The notes: a model not told the origin generated them from the sequence alone. A stretch of DNA of 64,000 nt from Cherax quadricarinatus (GCF_038502225.1 NW_027195400.1:1-64000), one strand, 5' to 3'. Positions 9,548-20,099 are shown, counted from the stretch's first letter. Program-made: numbers and translations.

Positions 9548-11869
9548 CAGTGAACCCCCGGTTCGCGATGCTCTCGGTATCCGATAAATCCGGTAACCGA
9601 TGCATTATATCGCAGAGAATTTGCCTCGGTTCCCATTACAAAACCTGGTATGTGATGCGTGTTCATACGAGACGTGTCCACATGTGGCCTAAACTGCACC
9701 ATGTGCGCCAGTGTTTACAAGCCAGCCAGTGGGCACGCATCTAAGGATACATTCGGTACATTCCATATTATCCACATTATTACTGTTCTTTGGTGCTTGT
9801 TTCTGCAAAATAAGTCACCATGGGCCCCAAGAAAGCTCCTAGTGCCAACCCTTTGAGACCAAGGGTGCTAATGACTGTTGAAATGAAGAAAGATAATTGC
9901 AAAGTACGAAAGTGGAGTGCGTTTGTCAAAGCTGGTAAGGTTGTATAGTAAACCCCAATCGACCATCTCTACTATAGTGAGCAGGAAAATGGCAATCAAA
10001 GAAGCTGTTCTTGCAAAAGGTGCAACTGTGACTACGAAACAGCGACCGCAAGTGTTAGAAAATGTTGAGAGACTGTTATTGGTGAAGATAAATGGAAAAA
10101 CAGATAGCAGGAGATAGCATCTCTCAAGCAATCATTTGTGAAAAAGCTAGGCAGTTGCATGACGATTTGGTAAAAAAAAATTGCATGCAACTAGTGGTGA
10201 TGTGAGTGAATTTAAGGCCAGCGAAGGTTGGTTTAAAAGATTTAAGAATCATAATGGCATACATAGTGTGATTAGGTATGGTGAGGCTGCCAGTTCAGAC
10301 CACAAAGTGGCTGAAAAATGTGCATAAATTCAAGGAGTACATAGAGGCTGAATGATTGAAACCTGAAAAAGTGGTTAATTGTGACGAAACGGGCCTGTTT
10401 TGGAAGAAATTGCCAAGCAGGACCTACATTACTCAGGAGGAAAAGGCACTCACAGGACATAAGCCTGTGAAAGACAGGCTTACTCTTCTCATGTGTGCCA
10501 ATACTAGTGGTGATTGCAAAGTGAAGCCTTTATTGGTGTATCGCTCAGAAACTCCCAGAGCGTTCAGGCAAAAGAATATCCTCAAGGCTAATGTGTGCGC
10601 TCTGGAGGGCAAACAGTAAGGCATGGGTCACTAGGGACTTTTTCAATGACTGGTTACACCATGCATTTGCCCCCAATGTGAAAAATTACCTAATTGAAAA
10701 GAAATTAGACCTTAAGTGCCTCCTGGTATTAGACAATGCTCCTGGTCATCCTACAGACTTGGCAGAGCGACTTTCTGGGGACATGAGTTTCATTAAGGTA
10801 AAGTTTTTGCCTCCTAATACCACTCCTCTCCTGCAGCCCATGGACCAGCAGGTCATTTCCAACTTCAAGAAACTGTACACTAAAGCTGTTTAGAGGTGCT
10901 TTGAAGTGACCACAAACTCTATTGACTCTAAAGAAGTTTTGGAAGGATCACTTTAATATCCTCAATTGTGTAAACCTTATAGGTAAGGCTTGGGAGGAAG
11001 TGACTAAGAGGACCTTGAACTCTGCCTGGAAAAAAACTGTGGCCAGAATGTGTAGACAAAAGAGATTTCGAAGGGTTTGAGGCTAACCCTGAGAAGCCTA
11101 TGCCAGTTGAGGAATCCATTGTGGCATTGGGGAAGTCCTTGGGGTTGGAGGTTAGTGGGGAGGATGTGGAAGAGTTGGTGGAGGAGGACAATGAAGAACT
11201 AACCACTGATGAGCTGCTAGATCAACTTCAACAGCAAGAGGCCACACCTGAGGAAACTGCTTCGGAGGAGGGGAAAGAGAAACTGGAGAAGTTGCCTACT
11301 TCAAAGATTAACGAAATATGTGCAAAGTGGCTTGAAATGCAAACCTTTATGGATCAAAATCACCCTCACACAGCTATTGAAAGCCGTGCTGGTGACTATT
11401 ACACTGACAATGTTGTGAAACACTTTAGGAAAGTCATAAAGGAACGAGAGGTACAGGCCTCTATGGACAGATATGTTGTGCGACTTAAGTCCAGTGACTC
11501 TCAAGCTGGTCCTAGTGGCATTAAAAGAAGGGAAGTAACCCTGGAAAAGGACTTGATACCTCAAGTCCTGATGGAAGGGTATTCCCCTTCTAAACACTAA
11601 GACCATCCACACTCCCCTCCTCCTATCCCATCAATCACCAGATCTTCAATGAAGGTAAGTGTCATGTAACTGTGGATGTCTACAGTTTGTGTGTATTAAA
11701 ATTAATATTTCATGTGGTAAAAAATTTTTTTTTCAAACTTTTGGGTGTCTTGCACTGATTAATTTGATCTCCATTATATCTTATGGGGAAAATTGATTCG
11801 CTTTCCAATAATTTTGGTTTACGATGAGCTCTCAGGAACGGATTAATATCGTGAACCGGTGGCCCACTG
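9548..11869 (+). mobile_element. Tigger/pogo DNA transposon, degenerate
   Basis: The terminal inverted repeats CAGTGAACCCCCGGTTCGCG (9548-9567) and, reversed at 11869, CAGTGGGCCACCGGTTCACG match at most positions. TA flanks the element on both sides (9546-9547 and 11870-11871). At 2322 bp the size fits a full-length Tigger. A decayed transposase lies inside on the + strand. Related pieces lie at 12129-12500 (same orientation) and 15105-16452 (opposite orientation). Confidence 0.88.
9820..11600 (+). pseudogene. Tigger transposase, pseudogene
   Basis: Starts with MGPKKAPSANP at 9820, a typical Tigger N-terminus, and then breaks into several frames. Recognisable parts in order: the DNA-binding region around 9970-10110 (PQSTISTIVSRKMAIKEAVL), the first catalytic Asp in VVNCDETGLFWKKLPS (10373-10420), the second in CLLVLDNAPGHPTDLAERL (10717-10773), and the MDQQVISNFKKLY region (10840-10880). 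The acidic C-terminal region is open from 11100 to 11600 and ends in GYSPSKH. Pogo-type transposases cut and paste DNA with a DDE/D catalytic triad. Stops near 9945, 10353, 10618 and 10890 make this copy inactive. Confidence 0.85.
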
Positions 11870-11884
11870 TATTATTGTACACAC

Positions 11885-11995
11885 GAACGAGTGGAATTGA
11901 TCAATAACACTGCACTAGCCGAGGACTTGAACCTATGTTGTACTGGTCCTCATGGAGAGCTAGAACCACATGATGCCTTAACCCACAGGACCACC
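11885..11995 (-). mobile_element. tRNA-derived SINE head
   Basis: Read on the minus strand, this stretch has an A-box-like TGGGTTAAGGCATCATGTGG (11985-11966) and a B-box-like GGTTCAAGTCC (11933-11923). The spacing is right for an RNA polymerase III promoter of tRNA origin. It cannot fold as a normal tRNA because the anticodon region is decayed, so a SINE relic is more likely than a tRNA gene. It lies directly beside the right end of the Tigger element. Confidence 0.5.
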
Positions 11996-12128
11996 CAATC
12001 TTACAAAGATGGCGCATCCAGCAGAGGTAGCTGTTTTACCGCCATCCAAGGACCTTCGATGTCATGGGAGCTTATGGGCTAAATTTCATTCTTGTCCCTG
12101 TTTGGTGTACTAATCCACGAGCAGCATA

Positions 12129-12500
12129 CAGTGGACCCCCGAGTTTTGTGAGCCTCTCGCTTCGTGAATTTCGACTTTTGGCAACTTTTTTCATCAAAAT
12201 AAAGCCTCGCAGTTCGTGATTTGCCTCGCGATTTGTCCATTGTACAGAACATGTTTGTGCGGCTTGGAGCGGTCGGGCATACACAAAGGCTCCCACAGAA
12301 CATTCAGGACTGAATGTGGCATTGTTTGTGGGCAAGTGACCATCACCCCATGCGTTCATACAATACATTTCGTAATCTATTGTTTTTTGTGCTTGAAACT
12401 GCTAAATGAGCCACCATGGGCCCAAAGAAAGCTGCTAGTGCCAGGCCTTTGGTGAAGGTGAGAAACACGATAGAATAAAAGAAAGTTTGTAGAAAAATAC
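12129..12500 (+). mobile_element. Tigger/pogo 5' end fragment
   Basis: Begins after TA with CAGTGGACCCCCGAGTTTTG. It contains ATGGGCCCAAAGAAAGCTGC (12416-12435), encoding MGPKKAA, the same transposase N-terminus as the copy at 9820. It fades into GGTGGTAG-rich sequence after about 12500. Only the 5' UTR and first codons remain. Confidence 0.7.
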
Positions 12501-12680
12501 GAAAGTGGTGGTGGTAGAGGGTGGTAGTGGTTGTGATGGTGGTAAAGGGTGGTAGTGATTGTGGTAGAGTAGAGATTTAAGAGCTGTCTTTATGGAAAGG
12601 GATTCCCCTTTATGGAAGGGGATATCCCCTTATGGAAAGGGATTCCCATTTGTGGAAGAGTGCATCATGGTTAGCTATTC
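12500..12680. repeat. Simple and short tandem repeats
   Basis: A GGTGGTAGTGG-rich stretch (12505-12565) is followed by about three imperfect copies of a unit of about 22 bp built on TTATGGAAAGGGATTCCCC (12590-12660). The second part resembles the AAGGGGAATCCCCTTCCA segment of Tigger 3' regions (compare 15384-15402). Confidence 0.5.
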
Positions 12681-12854
12681 AGGTGATGACTGTGTTTGAT
12701 ATACTAGTACTCCTAACTTTCAGAATTGAACAGTGAAATCAGGAGCTGCTGTTTCTCTGCTAGATTCCCTTCCAGGTAGCAGGATGTGCAAGTGGCTCGG
12801 CTGTTGGTTACCCTTCATTGCTTTTTAATTTCTACACCAAATTCTTTGTTTGAT

Positions 12855-12960
12855 ATTCACACCACACATACCTCTCACGCATGACAGCTGTAATGCCTCT
12901 GTTGAACACAGTCATTTTGAAGCTGTATCCTTACTTCCTTTGAACATTTTTGGCAGCATC
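12855..12960 (-). mobile_element. RTE-like LINE fragment
   Basis: TATTCACACCACACATACC and the following ATGACAGCTG..TGCCTCT match the RT C-terminal region of the minus-strand LINE around 5455-5510. It is a small degraded fragment. Confidence 0.4.
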
Positions 12961-12999
12961 CTGTATGTATTCACAACCAGTAAGCTACTTAGTTTTTCT

Positions 13000-14230
13000 G
13001 GCTGTGAAAGACTGCTAGTATCCATACAGAAAAGATTCCAGTAAAAAGTGGATTAAGTTCTTCTTGGTTGCCATTCATCATCACAGCTATTAATGTGATC
13101 ATGAGAAAAATCACCAGAATTATAAGTGCAGTACTTAAATAGCTTTATAACTGTATTCCAACTGTATTGCATCTAATCTGGGACTATTTTGAGAAGGGCT
13201 ATCAGTCGACCACGTATAGTGAAGCAATCATAAATGCCAAAGTCTTCAAGCTGAGGGTTAGCTATAAACATCTGTCCATTTTCCAGGATGTCTAGTTTTC
13301 CCTTCTTTCATCCTGTATGTCCCTTACAGAGATAGCTCCCCGTACCCACTTGACATCCTTTATTTCAATATATGGATATGGACATGTTCATGTAATACTT
13401 TTGCCTACTTGCCACACCATCTCCATAGTTTTACCTTCTGTTTTCACACTTGGTAGCTTTTTGTTGCCAAATGTAATTACCTTAAACCTTTTACCTGGAG
13501 TCTTAATAAACTAATAATTAATGTTGCTGCATTTCGAGTGGCAAAGGTGCCTTTGAACGACATTGGCAATGTTTTCAGCATAGGAAATTTTATTGCGAAT
13601 CCCGCTCAAGTATGAGTGGCAAGGGACTCCTGTATTATTGAACTTGTATAGTAGGTAGTGTCCTATTTGTGGCATAGTTGTAGTTTGTGCTGTCCCTTTT
13701 TAGCCTGACATAACAGCTCCCCAGCTGTTTTCTAAAACCCATCCAGTGGCACCGGGAGCAGGTTGCTGCTAGTGGGTTCCATTTGATAAAGACCTTCATG
13801 CCTAAATCACCATAATCTTGTTGCATTTGCTGGTCATTTACTACTGCCCCATAGTCGAGGTATTTAGTCTTAGCCTTCTTCTCCACCTACAGCAACCAGA
13901 CACTCGACACTTCCTGGTTATGACCATGACAGTAATAGACCCGAGTCACTGAGGTGGGCATCCATGATAAGGTGTCCATCAGTTATGACAATGTTTAAGG
14001 ATCAGCTGATGACAACTTTCGTGGTTTAGGGGAAGTTCCTGTCTGTAAAGTGGGACCAGCTGGCAGGAATGTTTATGGTATCGAAGCAGAATAGTGGACA
14101 GGTGAGGAGGATCTCATCGTCCCCCTTAACCACTGCTCCACTTCCAGTGGAGTAATAGTCTTCCTATTTTGCACACACTTCATGTACTATTATTACTGCA
14201 TCTTGACTGTGTTTCTTCTGTTTCTATCTT
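13000..14230. other. Intron sequence with weak frames
   Basis: No repeat family or host exon identified. A minus-strand frame at 13635-13886 reads 83 residues (including NDQQMQQDYGDLGMKVFIKW) that I do not recognise; it could be a decayed mobile-element gene. I checked this stretch for a kinesin P-loop and found none. Confidence 0.3.
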
Positions 14231-14237
14231 GCTCAGT

Positions 14238-14426
14238 TTATATTTCTCTCTCAAAGTGGAACAGAATCCTATGTATTTTTGACTGTTCTTGGACTTTGAT
14301 GAGGCCATCCACCAGTTTCTGCATCAGTATATCAACTTTCTGTTTCAGTTCATAATTTTCAGTTTCATTCATGGACATTCCCAACTGAATCAGAGATGCA
14401 GCTATTATGAACACAACATAAATCAT
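14238..14426 (-). CDS. Possible small secreted peptide or first exon, unrecognised
   Basis: A 62-codon minus-strand frame begins MIYVVFIIAASLIQLGMSMN, a plausible signal peptide (a hydrophobic stretch of about 15 residues with small residues near the end). It continues with a charged, heptad-like segment, ELKQKVDILMQKLVDGLIKV. It stops at 14238. It lies antisense within the kinesin intron. It could be a stand-alone peptide, the first exon of a secreted coiled-coil protein, or a chance frame. No promoter or splice evidence supports it strongly. Confidence 0.3.
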   Translation of the reverse strand: MIYVVFIIAASLIQLGMSMNETENYELKQKVDILMQKLVDGLIKVQEQSKIHRILFHFEREI

Positions 14427-14689
14427 TGTTTTTCATTTACATATTTCTAATGTTGCCATAAAATATAAACATAGGTTTTATGCTTCCTTTTGCAGACCAC
14501 AATAATAATGATAGTGGAAAAATAAATATAACTAGGTAAGATTTGATGTAGTCATGACCGTTTCCAGATACCAGATAGAAAATAGTCAACATGGAATAAT
14601 TTTTTTTTAGTAATGTGTGGAGTTTGACTTCAGTTTTGGTGGCATGTATTATTGGTTTTCGTGGTTGTATGTACTTGGTTGTGTGGTGG

Positions 14690-15095
14690 TATCATCCACC
14701 ATCTCCATTGCTGATTGTGTAGTGTTCTCCACTGTTACATTGTTGGTTGTGTAGTGTTCTCCATTGTTTCATTGTTGGTTGAATAGTGGCGATGGTGGTT
14801 GGTTGTGTAGTGTTCTCCACTGTTTCGTTGTTGGTTGTGTAGTGGTTCCATCCATAGTCTCATTACTAGCTGTGTAGTGGTTGTAGTTAGTTTAGTGGTG
14901 GTGGTAATTGGAAGATAAAGTAGTGGTGATAGTTACTGGCTAGTCCTGTAGTGTTGCCCTTCACTGTCTCATTGCTGGCAGTGGTAGTTGGACGAGTTGC
15001 AGATTGCCTTACCTATCATAGGTTATGATAGTTTAGTGATGGTGTAGTGTTGGTTTCATTTCTCACTGGTTGGTAGTTGTGTAGTGGACTAGTAG
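14690..15095. repeat. Minisatellite-like imperfect tandem repeat
   Basis: Several imperfect copies of a unit of about 35 bp built on GTGTAGTGTTCTCCACTG followed by TTCATTGTTGGTT. The first four copies (14700-14850) are clearest; later ones are scattered and degenerate to about 15095. Confidence 0.6.
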
Positions 15096-15104
15096 CGGTC
15101 AGTA

Positions 15105-16452
15105 CAGTGGACCCCCACATAGCGACTTTAATCCGTGCAAGAGGGCTCTTTGTTATGCGAAATGGTCGGTATGCGAATGAATTTTCCCCATAAGAAATAA
15201 TGGAAATAAAATTAATCCGTGCAAGACACCCAAAAGTATGAAAAAAAAAAAAATTTACCACATGAAATGTTAGTTTTAATACACACAAACTGAAAAAGGC
15301 ATGCACAATTACATGACACTTACTTTTATTGAAGATCTGGTGATGATTGATGGGATGGGAGGAGGGGAGAGTTAGTGTTTAGAAGGGGAATCCCCTTCCA
15401 TTAAGACTTGAGGTGTCTAGTCCTTTTCTGGGCTTACTTCCCTTCTTTTAATGCCACTAGAACCAGCTTCAGTCACTGGACTTCTTTCGCACAACATATC
15501 TGTCCATAGTGGCCTGTACCTCTCGTTCCTTTATGACTTCCCTAAAGTGTTTCACAACATTGTCAGTGTACAGGTTGCCAACACGGCTTGCAATAGCTGT
15601 GTGAGGGTGATTTTCATCCATGAAGGTTTGCACTTCAAGCCACTTTCCACAGATTTCATTAATCTTTGTAGTAGGCAACTTCAATTTCTCTCCCCTCTGA
15701 ACCAGTTTCCTCAGGTCTGGCCTCTTGCTGTTGAAGTTGATCGATCAGCTCATCAGTGGTTAGTTCTTCATTGTCCTCCTCCACCAACTCTTCCACATCC
15801 TCCCCACTAACCTCCAACCCCAAGGACTTTCCCAATGCCACAATGGATTCCTCAACTGGCATAATCCTCTCAGGGTTAGCCTCAAACCCTTCAAAATCCC
15901 TTTTGTCTACACATTCTGGCCACAGTTTCTTCCAAGCAGAGTTCAAGGTCTTCTTAGTCACTCCCTCCCAAGCCTTACCTATAAGGTTTACACAATTGAG
16001 GATATTAAAGTGCTCTCTCCAAAACTCTCTTAGTCAGTTGAGTTTCTGAGGTCACTACAAAGCACCTTTCAAACAGCTTTTGTGTACAGTTTTTTGAAGT
16101 TTGCAATAACCTGCTGGTCCATGGGCTGCAGGAGAGGAGTGGTATTAGGAGGCAAAAACTTCACCTTAATGAATTTAATGTCCCCATAAAGTCGCTCTGC
16201 CACGTCTGTAGGATGACCAGGGACATTGTCTAACACCAGGAGGCACTAAAGTTCTAATTTCTTTTCAGTTAGGTAATCTTTCACATTGGGGGCAAATGCA
16301 TGGTGTAACCAGTCATAGAAAGTCCCTAGTGACCCATGCCTTGCTGTTTGCCCTCCACAGCACACAAATTCTCCTTGAGGACATTCTTTTGCCTGAACGG
16401 TCTGGGAGTTTGTGATACACTAATAAAGGCTTCACTTTGCAATCGCCACCTC
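15105..16452 (-). mobile_element. Tigger/pogo transposon, 5'-truncated
   Basis: The 3' terminal repeat CAGTGGACCCCCACATAGCG lies at 15105 directly after TA. Running upward on the minus strand come the transposase C-terminus and then catalytic regions. The element stops at about 16452, within the segment that matches GATTGCAAAGTGAAGCC at 10513-10529. The 5' half, with its DNA-binding domain, is missing. Its truncated end lies only about 65 bp from the kinesin exon. Confidence 0.82.
15469..16450 (-). pseudogene. Tigger transposase C-terminal half, pseudogene
   Basis: Minus-strand frames 15961-15659 and 15684-15469 give MTKKTLNSAWKKLWPECVDK, the acidic EDVEELVEEDNEELTTDELI stretch and KINEICGKWLEVQTFMDENH, closely matching the copy ending at 11600. 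Further up (16250-16060) the strand still reads decayed LLVLDNVPGHP-like and PMDQQVI-like segments. Frameshifts and stops break it, and the first catalytic Asp lies beyond the truncation. Confidence 0.78.
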
Positions 16453-16516
16453 TTCTCAAAAATGTTTGTCTTGAACTGTGCTCTGTACCTTATCTTATTG
16501 TTGCTTTTTTTTACAG

Positions 16517-16669
16517 GGTTGGTCTTACAAGGTTGAGGTTAGCTTCCTTGAAATTTACAATGAAGTTATCCGAGATCTCCTGCTCTCTCCAGGAAAGTCG
16601 AGTAATAAGAATTACGAAATTAAATTGGTAGACAAAACAAAAACTGAGACCTTTGTCACTAATTTAAAA
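16517..16669 (+). CDS. KIFC1: Kinesin-14 motor-domain exon
   Basis: The exon is exactly 153 nt (51 codons), phase 0 at both ends. A strong pyrimidine tract and TTTTTTTTACAG precede it, and GTAAGT follows it. It encodes GWSYKVEVSFLEIYNEVIRD followed by LL..PGKSSNKNYEIKLVDK and TKTETFVTNLK. SFLEIYNEVIRDLL is the conserved motor-core alpha-2/loop region of kinesins, and the wording is closest to the kinesin-14 KIFC1/ncd group. The switch I, switch II and C-terminal motor exons must lie downstream. None was found in the remaining 47 kb, which is solid repeats. Confidence 0.85.
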
Positions 16670-16877
16670 GTAAGTAGAAGTGGAATAATTCTACAGTGTA
16701 ATTGTTAGAGCAAGAGTGCACAGCTATACACTACAGCATTAATGAACATCAATGCTTCTAATGTAACTTGTCTTTCAAGTGGAGTTTGAGGAACTTATCT
16801 TGTTGAAACTGTTAATTAATCTCTTATGTTCCTTGGACAAATTTTGTCCACTGGTTTAGTGCCCCCCTTTTTTTAAT

Positions 16878-17460
16878 AGTAGTACTAGGTTGGTAGACAT
16901 TAACCACCGAGAGGGGTACTACTGTCCTGACAAATGTGCAAGACATAAACCTGCACAGTGGTACCGTGAGTTTTGGCCATAATTCGTTACCGAAGTCTAG
17001 TCTGTTCGAGTGGTGTTACCGAAGTAATTTGTTCCCATAAGAGATAATGTAAATTAGATTACTCTATTTCAGACCCCCCCCAAAAATGCTTACAAAAGCA
17101 GTTATAATAATACTTAAATAATTGTTCAAATTGGGAGCTGTACAAAACTCAGGGTACCACTGTATTTGTTTTACATGGTGGGAGTGCTGGTCTTTTTTCC
17201 GTCTCACACACAAGATAATGGGTATATCTTTCTACTTTTGCTTACACTTGTTCTTATATTTCCTCTTATGTCCATGGGGAATGGAGAAGTGGAATAGAAT
17301 TCTTCCTCCGTAAGCCATGCATGTCGTAAGAGGGGACTAAAATGCCGGGAGCAAGGGGCTAGTCACACTTTCTCCTGTATACATTACTAAAAAAGAGAAA
17401 CTTTTCTTTTTTCTTTTTGGGCCACCCTGCATCTGTGGGATACGGCCAGTTAGTTGAAAG
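16878..17460 (+). mobile_element. Short non-autonomous LINE derivative (RTE-like ends)
   Basis: The 5' end starts AGTAGTAC (16878-16885), which pairs with GTACTACT (16916-16923). A leader like that of the LINE at 4911-7565 follows (CCATGGGGAATGGAGAAGTG, then CTCCGTAAGCCATGC). The unit then passes directly to the LINE 3' signature GGGCCACCCTGC and GATACGGCC (17419-17447), with no coding sequence. A MITE lies inside at 16956-17162; without it the element is about 375 bp. Orientation is opposite to the other two copies. Confidence 0.65.
16956..17162. mobile_element. MITE nested in the short retroposon
   Basis: The left end CAGTGGTACCGTGAGTTTTG (16956-16975) is an inverted match to the right end, near 17143-17162 (complement reads CAGTGGTACCCTGAGTTTTG). 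TA follows on the right; on the left the expected TA has become CA. Removing the 207-bp unit restores the continuous leader of the host repeat (CCTG..TTGTTTTACATG). Confidence 0.72.
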
Positions 17461-17466
17461 TAGCAA

Positions 17467-17846
17467 GTCCATGGGGAAGTGGAATAAGAATATTTCCTCC
17501 ATAAGCCATGCGTGTTGTACGAGTCGACTAAAATGCCGGGAGCAGTGGGCTTCTAGCACCTTTTCCTGTCCAGCTTACTAAAAATAAAAGGAAGAAAAGC
17601 CTTAAATTTAGGATGTTGGTAAAGGGATCCAGGGGCTCGGGTCCTGGGAGTGGGAAGTAAAATGCCTGCATTTTAAAGGCGGAGTTTGGGATATTGGCTG
17701 TTTGGAGTGACATCTGTCAAATCTGGGCACTTCTGCAAAGACAGTGATTATGTGAATGGTAATGGTGTTGAATGATGGTGTAAGTTCCCCCCCCCAGTCA
17801 CTCTGCCTCAGTGGGAGAGGGCCGATGTGTTGAAAAATAATTTGAT
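17467..17846 (+). repeat. Partial LINE leader and LINE 3' UTR pieces
   Basis: 17467-17600 repeats part of the RTE-like leader (CCATGGGGAAGTGGAATAAG, then CCATAAGCCATGC). 17600-17846 looks like the 3' UTR of a related LINE (CTGCAAAGACAGTGATTATG) and ends with the signature ACTCTGCCTCAGTGGGAGAG and GCCGATGTGTTGAAAAA. These are fragments without coding. Confidence 0.5.
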
Positions 17847-18140
17847 TATGAACCTTACATTTCATTTTTAGTCTTGTACATAAATTGATGAAGGAATTGC
17901 CTGTTTTTATGGGGATGTTATGCTTTTAGGGTTTGAATCTATGGAAAGTCAGTCCTTAAACTAGTGGGCCAGTTTTTCACCACTGGTTTGTGCAGGACTA
18001 ATTAAATTCATCCAACTAGGTATAATTTTTATACAGTAGAGGTTAGTGTGGGACACCGTTCTGACCACAAGTGTCATCATTAACATTCAAACCCCCATGT
18101 GGAGTTTGCCTTGTTTCTTTCCATCTTTCTGTATTGTAGA
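17847..18140. other. Unassigned sequence before LINE copy A
   Basis: No recognisable feature. It ends in CTGTATTGTAGA at 18129-18140, the immediate 5' flank of the I-like LINE copy A. Confidence 0.35.
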
Positions 18141-20099
18141 CCTCTTCAAGGGGGGGGCTCCTTGGTGTGGTGAAGAGGCTCTTGGTCTGAAGAATTAGAC
18201 CTGTCGGTCTTCTTCCTCAGACCGAACCTAATTACCCCCCAATCTCCCCTCCCCTATCCCATCCTTCCCTATTTCCTTTCCTCCTCCTCCCCACCCCTCC
18301 ATTTTGTCCTTCCTGTTTTTGGCCTTTGGGGTTTCTCCCACATGCACGCTAGTTCCTAGGTAGGGGAAAGGATACCTGGGTCCATCCCATTCCATTGAGG
18401 TTCTTGGTGGTGGCGTAGTTTGCCGTGGAATCTGGATTGCCTGGGGATGTCCCGATCCTTCTCCAGTATACCGGAGTAGCTTTGGGTGTCATTCGGGCGA
18501 CGGGTGTATCTCTGGAAGCCACCTTTCGGATTCCGGGGGTGGTGGCCGAAGGAGGTATGCTTCGTGGCGGATATCTGGCCGCCCTCTCTTTTGTCCACCG
18601 AGGTAGCTCGGCAGATGTGAGGTTGCTATCCCGGATTGCTGGTTTATTGGCATGAAGGGTAGGGTAAGGCATGGGTTCCATGCTGCATCTGCGCTACTAG
18701 CGGTGCTGAGGTCCTCTTGGGAGCGGAGGGAGATTTCCGGCCCTTTCATTCCTCCTGGGAACTATTCCTTCCCGCTCCCCCCTTTTTTTTATTTTTTGTT
18801 TTTCTTAAAAACAAAGCAAAGGAGTAACCTAACCATGGAGAACCCAATCCATGAACCCACTACCCCCGGGCCCCTTCTTGATACCGCACCCCATTCTGAC
18901 CCTGCCTTGTTTTTAGACCACTCTTCGGACACTCCTGATGCTCCTGTACCTCTTGCTGGTGCAGTTTCCTCACCCGGTTCAGGTACCGGGGCTTCGACTG
19001 ACTCCTTCGATTTGTCTGAACACCGCTCTCCTTTGACTATGCTTCTGGCTTCTTCCTCTACGGTACGGCAATTTTTGAATCGCCCGCCCATTTCACGCCG
19101 GACCAACTCCGGTCCTACTCCTAAACGTCAATCTCCTGATGATGCTCCTTTGTTACCTTCCCATTCTACTTGGGAAAGACACACATCATGCACTCCCTCT
19201 CCACGCTCGGTTTCGGACCACACAATGGACTAAATTCTTTACTTTAAGACTGACTTCTGCCTACCTTTCTGACCATAGTATTGGCAAAGCGCTCCTCCAT
19301 CATGTTAGCAGAGATGTTTCATTTCATGCTCTCAAGAGTGGTACATGCATAGCCACTGTCCAGAATGCTACCCAAGCTCATGATCTTTCTCTCCTTTTGC
19401 ATATAGATACTACTACTATCACTATTGAAAAACATCTCGCTCAATTCTTGTAGTGGTACTGTCATTCTGCCCCCATACCATAGTCCAACAGAATTTCCAG
19501 TCATGTGGCAATGACATTCTTGAACAGCTGGAACTCCAGGATCTCCCAATCCTCACAGTACACACTTACGTCCTTCCTGCCCGTGGGCGGAGACATTACC
19601 CTTGCAATGTAGCTAGTTTAACTTTTGACAGCCGAGAACTCCCGTCCTCTGTATATGTTGCGGGACATCGGTTACAAGTTCGAAAGGTGATACCTACACC
19701 GCAACAGTGTAGAAATTGTTGGCGTTTTGGTCACCCAGCGAAATATTGCAGATCTATGGCCGAATGCCCAGTCTGTGGTGCCGACTACCATTCTAATACA
19801 TCTTGCAGTCAACCTCCATCTTGCCTTAATTGTAATGAAGCTCACCCTTCGTACTCCCGCCGTTGCCAGGTCTACTTAAATGAACGTGAAATCAGTTGCC
19901 TCAGAGGCAGGTCTCCCTTATGCTATGGCAGTTACTCATCTCCGCCTCCAAGGGAAACTACCCCGTGTTTCTTATTCTCTTGTTTCAAAACATCCCCCCC
20001 CCACTTCTGGGGTCCCATCTTCTGCAGCCTCTGTTGTTACCCCTCCCATAGCCACTCTGGCATCTAATCCTTTTGCTGTCCTTGGCTCTGACGTCCCGA
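18141..20099 (+). mobile_element. I-clade LINE copy A, 5' part
   Basis: Begins with CCTCTTCAAGG, the exact 5' end shared by copies B, C, D and E. A 5' UTR of about 690 bp follows, then ORF1 up to GACGTCCCGA, where copy B interrupts. This part carries subfamily-1 diagnostic bases. The rest of copy A continues at 26725-31252. The G-run in the 5' hairpin is two bases longer than in B, and the second hairpin has one G-to-A mismatch. Confidence 0.85.
18835..20099 (+). pseudogene. I-like LINE ORF1 (copy A), broken
   Basis: Starts at ATG 18835 (ACCATGG context) with MENPIHEPTTPGPLLDTAPH. It shifts frame around 19170-19230, again near 19440 and near 19900. The three zinc knuckles are still visible at about 19707-19860: CRNCWRFGHPAKYC, CPVCGADYHSNTSC and CLNCNEAHPSYSRRC. 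ORF1 proteins of this group bind the element RNA to form the RNP. Copy B interrupts it before the Ser/Pro-rich C-terminus. Confidence 0.8.

Noticed and set aside
11923..11985. A functional tRNA gene on the minus strand
   Set aside because: A- and B-boxes are visible, but there is no proper anticodon arm or acceptor stem; better explained as a SINE relic.
18349..18749. Minus-strand open frames in the I-like 5' UTR, recurring at 20260-20651, 33322-33693, 44955-45346 and 57019-57344
   Set aside because: They recur only because the 5' UTR recurs; frames differ in length between copies, with no conserved start and no recognisable domain.
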